Source of the DNA: Bacillus aquiflavi
GTDB taxonomy: Bacteria; Bacillota; Bacilli; Bacillales; Cytobacillaceae
DNA length: 64,000 nt
Direction of reading: 5' to 3'
Assembly: GCF_019915265.1 (NCBI RefSeq)
Contig: NZ_CP082780.1
Coordinates: 3,224,001-3,288,000 of the forward strand
Shown here: positions 44,755-52,722 of the stretch, piece after piece
Layout: each line of letters opens with the position of its first letter
Numbering within the stretch: the stretch's first letter is position 1
Translations under genes and position numbers: made by a program
Notes under the pieces: generated by a model
Seen by the model: only the letters and a program-made list of their open reading frames with translations
The model's database searches: none
What the model was told of the DNA's origin: nothing

Positions 44755-45660
44755 TTATAAATTCAGTTTTAAATTAGCAAGTAATTTTACAATGTGTTTT
44801 TTATTTAATCGAATGTAAGGACTGTCTTCCCAAACCGCAGAAATTGAGCTTTCTAAATAAATATCTTCAAGTTCCAAACTTTTCACATCAATAAAATCAA
44901 TTAGTTTAAACATGTCCACCGGCATAAGCGTTACACCAAAATTGTTAGAGACGAGGTAAGCAATAGTCAATAATTCAGAACCGCTGCATATCGTTTTTGG
45001 AATAAAGCCGGCTGTTGCACAAGCTGTTTGGAGTAACTGATGGAGAGCTGGAGATTGAATTGAATCATAATGTAAAAAAAAATCATCACTTAATTCTTTT
45101 AACTTGATCTTCTCTCGTGAAGCAAGCCTATGATCAGAAGAGACAACTGCTCGAATTGGAGAGCGTTTCAATTCTAAATATTTGATCCCCTCTTGTTCAT
45201 TCGACTCAAAATTTACTGGCGTCCTTATGAAACCAAGATGATATTCTCTATTTTTAATTAACTCTACTACATGAGCAGAAGTCGTCTCTTTTATGCTAAA
45301 TTCAATATTTGGATAATGGATATGAAGTTGATTTAAAATAATCGGTAAATAGAGACTAGCTGCCGAGGGAATAGTTGCAATCTTCACTAAATGGGGCAGC
45401 GTCTTCGAATCGATCACATTAAATACTGTATTTTCAATTTGATCAAACGAAGGAGCAGTTTTCTCAAACAAGTATCTACCTTCTTCAGTGAGCTCGACCT
45501 TTCTCGTTGTCCGATAAAGAAGTTTCACTCCAAGCTTTTCCTCTAGTAAATTGATCTGTTGACTAATACCAGGTTGAGATACGTGTAAGTTTTTGGAGGC
45601 TTCTGTAAAATTTAATGTTTTAGCTACTTCAATAAAATAACGTAAAGATAGTAAGTTCAT
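44755..45660 (-). CDS. LysR-family transcriptional regulator
   Basis: The 301-residue protein has an N-terminal winged helix (LRYFIEVAKTLNFTEASKNLHVSQPGISQQI) and a LysR substrate-binding domain. It lies between ddh and the DapB-like gene, all on the minus strand with gaps of 150-200 bp, and probably controls one or both. The effector is unknown. Confidence 0.87.
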   Translation of the reverse strand: MNLLSLRYFIEVAKTLNFTEASKNLHVSQPGISQQINLLEEKLGVKLLYRTTRKVELTEEGRYLFEKTAPSFDQIENTVFNVIDSKTLPHLVKIATIPSAASLYLPIILNQLHIHYPNIEFSIKETTSAHVVELIKNREYHLGFIRTPVNFESNEQEGIKYLELKRSPIRAVVSSDHRLASREKIKLKELSDDFFLHYDSIQSPALHQLLQTACATAGFIPKTICSGSELLTIAYLVSNNFGVTLMPVDMFKLIDFIDVKSLELEDIYLESSISAVWEDSPYIRLNKKHIVKLLANLKLNL

Positions 45661-45758
45661 CGTTTCACCCTTATGTTTTATTTATCTATCCGCACAAACT
45701 GCAAATCCTTGAAGCTCTTAAATGGATTTAGTAAAACAAAAAAAATTGTAGATGATTA

Positions 45759-45782
45759 CAGACTGTGATAAATGCTTGCATT
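45759..45782 (+). repeat. Dispersed repeat, fragment (copy 4)
   Basis: Only the left end (CAGACTGTGATAAATGCTTG) is recognisable. Confidence 0.4.
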
Positions 45783-45802
45783 AACGACTAATGACTGCTA
45801 AA

Positions 45803-45855
45803 ATCTCCCCGCCAAGGCTGTCTAAGCGATTTTTAGCCTTTAGGCGGGATCTTTT
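45803..45855. terminator. Terminator after ddh
   Basis: ATCTCCCCGCCAAGGCT pairs with AGCCTTTAGGCGGGAT across a 15-nt loop; the stem is long and imperfect, with T runs on the plus side and a shorter one on the minus side, so it may act in both directions. Confidence 0.65.
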
Positions 45856-45867
45856 CCATCATCGCTT

Positions 45868-46854
45868 TTATAATAAATCTCTTCTTAAATCTGCGGCTGA
45901 TTTTGGTGATAAATATCCAGGTGCAATATCAAACACAGTTTTCGCGCCTGTTTGACCTTCCTTATTTAAACGATAAGCAGCACGCGCATATGCTGTTAAA
46001 ACACTTGCTGTAAATTCCGGATTACTATTTAATTTTAAAGAAAACTCTATAATTTGATTATTGCCTTCGCCTGTTGTACCGCTATGAATAACAAAGCCAC
46101 CGTGAGGCATTTTTGAATGATTTTCTTTCAGTTCTGACTCTGTAATAAAATGTACAGTTGTCTCATAATCTGCAAAATAGTTCGGCATTGTTTTTATATC
46201 CCGCTCTATTTTGGCTTTATCGGCCCCTTCTTCAGCAACGACATAACATTCTCTTTTATGTTTCTCACTTGTAGACAATGAAGGATTTTCTCCGCTTCTT
46301 ACTCTATCAATCGCTGTTTCAGAAGGAATCGTATATTGTACGCCTCCCTTTACCCCTTCTACTCTGCGAATCGCATCGGAATGCCCTTGGCTTAAACCTT
46401 TTCCCCAAAATGTATATGTTTCTCCTTTAGGTAAAATGGATGCAGACATCATTCGATTAATTGAAAATAACCCAGGGTCCCAGCCAACTGAAATAATACT
46501 CGTTTTTCCGCTCATGTTAGCTACTTCGTTAACTAACTCATAATAGGCCGGAATTTTTGCATGAGTGTCAAAACTATCAACCGTATTAAATAATCTTGCA
46601 AAAGCAGGACCCTGCTCTGGAAGATCCCGAGCTGAACCTCCACACAAAATCATTACATCAATATCTGCTTGGTAACGTTCAGCTTCTGAAATATGTATGA
46701 CCTTTACATTTTTATCAATTACATTTACACTTTCAGGACTTCGCCGTGAAAAGACAGCTACAAGCTCCATATCTGAATTTTGTTTTATTGCTGCTTCAAC
46801 ACCTCTGCCTAAATTGCCGTAACCAACAATTCCGATTCTTATTTGCTTCCCCAT
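45868..46854 (-). CDS. ddh: meso-Diaminopimelate dehydrogenase
   Basis: The 328-residue enzyme has the Rossmann motif IGIVGYGNLGRGVEAA and family segments VDSFDTHAKIP, SVGWDPGLFSINRM, KGLSQGHSDAIRRV and HSGTTGEGNNQIIEF. It reductively aminates tetrahydrodipicolinate to meso-diaminopimelate with NADPH and ammonia, a one-step route to lysine and peptidoglycan precursor. ATG at 46854 follows AGGAGGG. Among Bacillaceae it is known from Lysinibacillus-type lineages rather than B. subtilis. Confidence 0.93.
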   Translation of the reverse strand: MGKQIRIGIVGYGNLGRGVEAAIKQNSDMELVAVFSRRSPESVNVIDKNVKVIHISEAERYQADIDVMILCGGSARDLPEQGPAFARLFNTVDSFDTHAKIPAYYELVNEVANMSGKTSIISVGWDPGLFSINRMMSASILPKGETYTFWGKGLSQGHSDAIRRVEGVKGGVQYTIPSETAIDRVRSGENPSLSTSEKHKRECYVVAEEGADKAKIERDIKTMPNYFADYETTVHFITESELKENHSKMPHGGFVIHSGTTGEGNNQIIEFSLKLNSNPEFTASVLTAYARAAYRLNKEGQTGAKTVFDIAPGYLSPKSAADLRRDLL

Positions 46855-46984
46855 CGTTTTTCCCTCCTGTATTGCTTTACTTCCTTACATGGTAACTTTT
46901 TTTTTTTTAATGCGCAATAATAGGGAATAAGCAATCCATTTTCATAAAATGCGGCGATTGTTTTTTCATTGTTCTGAACCATTA

Positions 46985-47674
46985 TTAAATTAGATCGACC
47001 TTCTCAATATTTCGAATTGCTAAATAAGCGGTATAAGCTCCGATGAGTGCGAGTGTAATAGGAATTAAAATAATATGATTTAATGTAAATCCGTTACTAT
47101 TTGAGCAAACAATCGCAACGATTAAAATCGAAGAAGTGATAGTCGCTGGAATAGAATAATTTTTCAATCCAAAAAATAACGGAATTAGACTCATTCCTGT
47201 TGCCCCCAATGCATTTAACATTTTGATTGCGTTTTCTACTATAATATTTATTGTTAAAGTACTTAAAATTAAATGTTGACTTTCGCTATACAAGCAAAAT
47301 ACAATCGAAACAAGTATATTTGATAATACAATTGCGCTAAAAGTAAAAAAGATAACCACTAACAGCTTTGCGGCAATTCATTTTTTTCTACTAATAGGGT
47401 ACATAAATAAAACAGTAATCGTCTTGTTTTTAAACTCATCAATAATGCACTTTGCAATAAGAGTGGCTCGGAAAAATAATGAATGTGGCTCTTACTAGAG
47501 TATCAATTGTAACAAAAAGCCTCATGATAATCATAAAATGCTAATTCCTTCTCTAGCTTTGAAACGTGTGTAACCATTAGGATAAAACTAACTATAGTGA
47601 TGTTTGCAATCGCTGCCCCGCGTATATATGAACTAAGTTTATTTTTTTAGCTCTAATTTTAATAAGCTTATCAT
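46985..47674 (-). pseudogene. Decayed ABC permease, partner of the following BcrA-type ATPase
   Basis: An ATG at 47674 overlapping the ATPase stop (ATGA) starts MISLLKLELKK.., but the frame soon breaks. Permease-like stretches continue in other frames (SYIRGAAIANITIVSFILM..), and an intact C-terminal part with three or four helices occupies 47359-46985. At least two frameshifts separate them. The intact gene would have coded for about 230 residues. Confidence 0.7.
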
Positions 47675-48591
47675 CTAGCCTCTCCCCCATTCATTAACTC
47701 GAAAAAATAATCTTCGAGGGAAGTGGTTTTTTTGCTAATTCCATCAATAGCAACTTCGTTAACAATAAGCACTCTAGATAGTTCCTGTTGTGTAATATGT
47801 GGTTCGAAAATGTGTATTTTTCGTTTGTCAATGATTTTAAAGTTTGTAAGTTTAAGCTCATGCTCAAGTAAAAAGGATGCATTTTTTACATTGTCTACAA
47901 CAACTTCAATATATTCTGAATGCATACTATGAATACTACTCATTGAAACTTCTTTTATTAATCTTCCATTTCTAATGATTCCTACTGTATCTACTATTTG
48001 CTCTAACTCTCCTAAAATATGGCTTGAAACTAAAATAGTCATTTCATATTCTTTGCATAAAACTTTAAATAAATCTCTCATTTCTTTTATGCCAAGAGGA
48101 TCGAGACCGTTAATTGGTTCATCTAATATTAATAATTCTGGCTTTGTTGTAATCGCTCGTGCAATTCCTAGTCTTTGTTTCATGCCAAGAGAAAAATCTT
48201 TCACTTGCTTATTTTCAATATTTTTTAAATTTACTAGCTCTAATGCTTGATTAATTGCCTTTTTATCGTAATAACCCATATATTCGCAATGAAGCTGTAA
48301 ATTTTCATTTGCTGTCAGCTTATCATAAAAAATTGGGTATTCAATAATCGTTCCCATTCTTTTTAACAATTCATACGATGTATTTGTTAATCTTTTATCA
48401 AAAATTTCAATCTCACCACTTGTTGGTTTGATTAAATTAATTAACATTTTCATTACTGTTGTTTTCCCTGCTCCATTTGGCCCGATAAATCCATATATTT
48501 CTCCTTTCTTTACATTCATATTAACTTGCGAAACGACTTCTTTATGATCATAGATTTTTGTCAGTCCGTACGTTTTTATAATATGAGTCAT
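47671..48591 (-). CDS. BcrA-type ABC ATPase, paralogue of 23876-24799
   Basis: The 306-residue ATPase has Walker A GPNGAGKTT, a normal signature FSLGMKQRLGIARA, Walker B LLILDEPINGLD and switch histidine SSH. It is clearly paralogous to the ATPase at 23876-24799. Its downstream permease is broken, so its partner is lost or supplied in trans. ATG at 48591 follows AAAGGAG. Confidence 0.83.
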   Translation of the reverse strand: MTHIIKTYGLTKIYDHKEVVSQVNMNVKKGEIYGFIGPNGAGKTTVMKMLINLIKPTSGEIEIFDKRLTNTSYELLKRMGTIIEYPIFYDKLTANENLQLHCEYMGYYDKKAINQALELVNLKNIENKQVKDFSLGMKQRLGIARAITTKPELLILDEPINGLDPLGIKEMRDLFKVLCKEYEMTILVSSHILGELEQIVDTVGIIRNGRLIKEVSMSSIHSMHSEYIEVVVDNVKNASFLLEHELKLTNFKIIDKRKIHIFEPHITQQELSRVLIVNEVAIDGISKKTTSLEDYFFELMNGGEAR

Positions 48592-48828
48592 TTTGAAAAC
48601 TCCTTTATATCAAGATGCTTTTATTATAAAAAAGACAAATCTCATTTTTCTTAAACAATTCTTACAAGTTTCTTAATTACAAAACCTTTGCTCTTACGGT
48701 TATGTTGGCTCCTTTCACTTCTAACAATAGGAAGGTTGATAGAACAAAAGAAGAAAGCCAACTTTTTCTCATTTCATCTCGTCGAAGACCTACTATTTTC
48801 AAGTCATGATATTGTTTAGCTTAACCCT

Positions 48829-48862
48829 AAAAAGGCTGTACCACTTTTAATTGTGATACAGC
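48829..48862 (-). terminator. Terminator of the GalT-like gene
   Basis: On the minus strand GCTGTA-CAC / GTG-TACAGC forms a stem with single bulges, followed by CTTTTT. Confidence 0.6.
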
Positions 48863-48864
48863 TT

Positions 48865-48950
48865 CATACTGTTAGAAAAACGTATACTCATGAACTATAT
48901 TTCTATTCGGCTTCCGCCTCAACTGACAAGCATTCTAAACTAGCCTGGGT
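48865..48950 (+). repeat. Dispersed repeat, degenerate copy 5
   Basis: CATACTGTTAGAAAAACG and TATTCGGCTTCCGCC match the repeat family; the middle is shortened. Confidence 0.45.
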
Positions 48951-48973
48951 ACTATTCTTATACTGACTTTGTC

Positions 48974-50011
48974 TTAAAAGGAACTTTTCTTACTTTTTAA
49001 GAAAAGATTACGTGCCTTTTCAGCGATCTTTTCTGGTATTTTATATGTAAGAGGCTCTTGATGCAGTACTTGGAAAAAGTTCATATCACTTGTTTCGAGC
49101 ATACCAATTGTAAAACGAGGAATAAGACGTACGTGCAACGATGTTCCAGAAGATTCATCCGGCAATATTAACGTCATATTAAAACTGGAAAATCCTTGTT
49201 CTTTTAGTACCGCAAAAATTGATTGAATACTTTCTGAAAAATCAAGCCAGTCATTTTCACTTACATCATGTATTGACATTGCCTTTGGAAAAATTGCGAT
49301 AAAATCATTATGACTTTTTGGAGCAAACGCATGAATCCATGCTACATTTCCATGCTCACCAATCCAACGCTCGCCAAGCTTTTTTTCTGTTTCATATAAG
49401 CTAGTAAAATAATTTGCTCCATATCTTGCTTCAAAGATCTCAACTTCCGTTTGGATTTTAGACTGATAATTAGTAGGTGATTCTGATACAATTACGTGCA
49501 TATGCGGATGAATAATACTTCCTCCTGAATAAGGAAGATAATTCCAATTTATTGAAGCATATTTAGCTCTACTATCATGAAGCATTACTCGTTTAATATA
49601 TGTTTGGCAAGCAATAAACGCATCTTTGATCATTAAAGGTGTAAATTCGTCTAATTTGACGTAATGGTTTCCTGAAAAAGTAACAACACCATTATGTTTA
49701 CTATAAGGAAATAAATTCGGAAACAAAATTGCTTCTCCTGCAAAAATTCGGCCACTTTCACTAATCTCCTTTGGAAAAACAGGTGTCATCTTTAGTATAT
49801 TTTCGGGACAGAACGGACAGTTAACACCTTCCGTTTGTTGAGCGACTTCTGTATAATCTGGGGGCGTAAATGTCGTCCCAGGGTCAAACACGAGACGGGA
49901 TGATTCTCCAGTTAGAGGATCAATTCGAACTTCTGTTTTTCTTTTTATTTGCTTCCCCTCTCCATCATAAAATGTAAACCATTCTATTACCTTTTGAAAT
50001 GAAACTTCCAT
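48974..50011 (-). CDS. GalT-like HIT-superfamily nucleotidyltransferase
   Basis: The 345-residue protein is built like galactose-1-phosphate uridylyltransferase: a zinc-type motif NCPFCPENI and a HIT-type active site IIHPHMHVIV (histidine triad variant; canonical GalT has HPHGQ-like residues). The departure from the GalT motif means the nucleotide donor and sugar may differ. ATG at 50011 follows AAGGAGGAG. No galactose genes are adjacent. Confidence 0.75.
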   Translation of the reverse strand: MEVSFQKVIEWFTFYDGEGKQIKRKTEVRIDPLTGESSRLVFDPGTTFTPPDYTEVAQQTEGVNCPFCPENILKMTPVFPKEISESGRIFAGEAILFPNLFPYSKHNGVVTFSGNHYVKLDEFTPLMIKDAFIACQTYIKRVMLHDSRAKYASINWNYLPYSGGSIIHPHMHVIVSESPTNYQSKIQTEVEIFEARYGANYFTSLYETEKKLGERWIGEHGNVAWIHAFAPKSHNDFIAIFPKAMSIHDVSENDWLDFSESIQSIFAVLKEQGFSSFNMTLILPDESSGTSLHVRLIPRFTIGMLETSDMNFFQVLHQEPLTYKIPEKIAEKARNLFLKSKKSSF

Positions 50012-50107
50012 CGACTACTCCTCCTTTCCCCATAAATATACCATTTATCATTTCTATTGTCAGTTAATTCTGAATTATTATTAGCGGCTTTATTCTAAAA
50101 AATTGCT

Positions 50108-50141
50108 AGGGGCTTTGTCATATGGGTAAATAACTGCCCCT
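50108..50141 (-). terminator. Terminator of the beta-propeller gene
   Basis: AGGGGC / GCCCCT form a 6-bp stem with a 22-nt loop; a T6 run follows seven bases later on the minus strand. Modest support. Confidence 0.45.
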
Positions 50142-50153
50142 CATAATGAATGG

Positions 50154-52313
50154 TTAATGTATAGGAAGCTCACCCACTTGTTGGTTACTTTTCAAATCGT
50201 GCACTGTTATCTTTGCCGGTGATAAAGCGTATAAATAATCCCCTATATATACAAGTCGATCAATACTATTTTCCCATTCCTCATATTGAGCATTCTCTTT
50301 CGTATGGGTAATTTTATTTTTTAGTGTAAACCCATTTTGTAAATCTATGTTATAAACATATGCTCCTTGAAACTCAAACGACTGATCAAATTGTTTTCCT
50401 TCTACATCCTGATAAACCGAAATAGGAAACGCAAAAAGGTTTTTATTTTTATGATAAAGTAATGCTTTATGATCATAATTCAATGGTGAAGATGTTCCGC
50501 TTCCACCAATCACTTCTGTAAATTTTTCCTTTGGATTTGAGACATCACTTATATCAAACAGCGATATTTTTACTCCATTTGTCCTAATAAAAGGTTGAGC
50601 CCCTTTTTCAGAAATTATTTTTGTGTCATGACCAAAGCCAATTAAATGATTTTCGTCATAAGGATGTAGATAATTACTAAATCCAGGGATTTTTAGCTCG
50701 CCAAGCACCTTGGGAGTTTTCGGATCACTCGCATCAATGACAAACAATGGATCTGTTTCTTTAAAAGTTACAATATAAATGCGGTCGTTCATAAATCGAG
50801 CTGAATAAATACGCTCCCCACGTGCAAGGTCCTTAAGTTGACCAACTTGAGCTAAATTTTCATCTAATATATAGAGATTATTAGCAGAAGGACGTTTATC
50901 TTCCCAAGCATTCCCTTTTGTCGTTGCAATTCGAAAGTAACCGTTATATTCATCCATAGAAAATTGGTTCAAAACAGTGCCTTCCACTTCAGTTGAGCTT
51001 TGTAAAGCAACATTCAAACCGTTAACTGAGAATTTATAAATATTTGTATTCGAATCAACAACAACCTCCTCCTTCGTTGGATTGATATCGTTTCTCACCG
51101 CTAGATAAAGGCTGTTCTTCGACATATAAATTTCTTCCCCACTTCCTAAATATGTCGTGATGCTCGCTTCTTTTTGCTGATTTTCAAGATCCACAGCTGC
51201 AATGATTGTATAGTTCCCTTCATTGGAATCGGGAAAATATTGAATTTGGTCATAATCAACAGCTTGGATATCAGAACTAACTGCTGTATCTGAAAACTTC
51301 GGTCGCAGATCTATATCTCGTTTCTCTTCTAATGCCCAAAACAAATCAGGGATATGATTTGCTATTAAATAAACGACTCCATCCGTTTTACGTGCTGCAA
51401 CAATTGAACCTTCTACTTCAACTTCTCGAATCTGTTTAGGGTTTTTCGGATCTTTCACATCGTAAATAATCGCCTTAACCGAATGATAAATTGGTGCAAT
51501 CATTATTTCTTTCCCCTGTTTTTTATTTTGCGGTTCATTTGCCGTTTGGCTATGTCCTATTACGATTAATTGGTTTTCATGTAAAAATAATTGTTCAGGT
51601 GAAAATACATCCTTAAAAGAAATACTGGCTAAAACGTTCATTTCATTTGCCGGAACTGCTTTAATAATATTTACTTTGCCGTCCTGCACCTTAAAAATAT
51701 GTGTTCCGTCAGTTTTAACAATATCTGCCTCATCTACTCCTTGAACTTGTATATTTGTTTCGGATACGTCTTGATTGTTAGCTTGATCTGTACTATCGCT
51801 GATTTCTTGTGATATTTCTTCCTCACTTCCAAAAAACTTTGCCGTTTCTTTTTGATACTCTATCACCTTTGAAAAATAATTACGTAAATTTTTTTTTGAA
51901 CCGATAACTGGTATGTTTTGCTGGACAAGAAACAAAAACTCTTTCTTCGATTTTAACTTTTTACCGTGGGCTGATTTGATGTCTTTGTCCAAATAAAGTG
52001 TATACTCTGTGTCTACGGCGTATCCATCTTTAGGTGGTTGAATCATAATTGTTTTTCCATCATCACTTAAAGAAAGAGCAACATTTTGTTTTTTTCCTTT
52101 ATCATTCGTTACGTAGATTAGATCATCTTTTAAAATAGATTGATCCATTTTCTCGGAGAATGTAATTTTCCATACTTTATGAGCAAGTACAATTGGTGTA
52201 TCATCACTATTCGCCACCACACCGCTTACAACTTTTAATTGTGACTTGGAATAAAGTACCGCTGCTAAGACGAATAAAAAGCACACTCCGCTAATGACAA
52301 GCTTTTTTCTCAT
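50154..52313 (-). CDS. Exported beta-propeller domain protein with SbsA-like Ig domain
   Basis: The 719-residue protein has an N-terminal hydrophobic signal or anchor (LVISGVCFLFVLAAVLY), an SbsA-type Ig-like domain at about 40-130 (KITFSEKMDQSILKDDLIYV) and a large Beta_propel domain from about 190 (VQGVDEADIVKTDGTHIFKV) to the end. Such proteins sit outside the membrane and have no assigned function. ATG at 52313 follows AGAGGGG. It is monocistronic. Confidence 0.82.
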   Translation of the reverse strand: MRKKLVISGVCFLFVLAAVLYSKSQLKVVSGVVANSDDTPIVLAHKVWKITFSEKMDQSILKDDLIYVTNDKGKKQNVALSLSDDGKTIMIQPPKDGYAVDTEYTLYLDKDIKSAHGKKLKSKKEFLFLVQQNIPVIGSKKNLRNYFSKVIEYQKETAKFFGSEEEISQEISDSTDQANNQDVSETNIQVQGVDEADIVKTDGTHIFKVQDGKVNIIKAVPANEMNVLASISFKDVFSPEQLFLHENQLIVIGHSQTANEPQNKKQGKEIMIAPIYHSVKAIIYDVKDPKNPKQIREVEVEGSIVAARKTDGVVYLIANHIPDLFWALEEKRDIDLRPKFSDTAVSSDIQAVDYDQIQYFPDSNEGNYTIIAAVDLENQQKEASITTYLGSGEEIYMSKNSLYLAVRNDINPTKEEVVVDSNTNIYKFSVNGLNVALQSSTEVEGTVLNQFSMDEYNGYFRIATTKGNAWEDKRPSANNLYILDENLAQVGQLKDLARGERIYSARFMNDRIYIVTFKETDPLFVIDASDPKTPKVLGELKIPGFSNYLHPYDENHLIGFGHDTKIISEKGAQPFIRTNGVKISLFDISDVSNPKEKFTEVIGGSGTSSPLNYDHKALLYHKNKNLFAFPISVYQDVEGKQFDQSFEFQGAYVYNIDLQNGFTLKNKITHTKENAQYEEWENSIDRLVYIGDYLYALSPAKITVHDLKSNQQVGELPIH

Positions 52314-52722
52314 TCAAAAACCCCTCTTTTACAAAACTAGTCGAAATTAACAACCATTTCGTTACATGAAAACTTTATAAAATAAAATTTTTATAAGAAA
52401 AATCCACTTAAAGCTTGTAAATAAACTTAATTGTTTGAAGCCATTAAAACACGCTAGTGATAGCCGCAAGCGAATAGAAAGTCCAAACGAAGTGCAATAA
52501 AGAATGCGAGCAGTTGTGTCAACTAGGTAATCGGTTATAAAAGTAACTCATGTTTGCAAGTTCAGACGATTAGTAATTTTTACATTATGTTAATAATACC
52601 TCTATACTTTGTTGTTATAATATAAGGTAAAAGTTGGTTCACTGATTGCTTGTAATCTCAACATCTATATGGGAAACGGAAATTGGACAAATGAAAAAGC
52701 GAACTTAGGAGGGTATGTAATC
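52314..52722. other. Divergent intergenic region
   Basis: 409 bp between two divergent exported-protein genes. It holds an inverted repeat-family copy (52445-52526) and the promoter side of both genes; no gene seen. Confidence 0.45.
52445..52526 (-). repeat. Dispersed repeat, copy 6 (inverted)
   Basis: On the minus strand it reads TAGTTGACACAACTGCTCGC.. and includes TATTCGCTTGCGGC, matching the repeat family in the opposite orientation. Confidence 0.5.

Larger units (their letters stand above)
48592..48973. other. Intergenic region before the ABC ATPase
   Basis: 382 bp containing the GalT-like terminator and a degenerate repeat copy (48865-48950); no gene seen. Confidence 0.45.
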
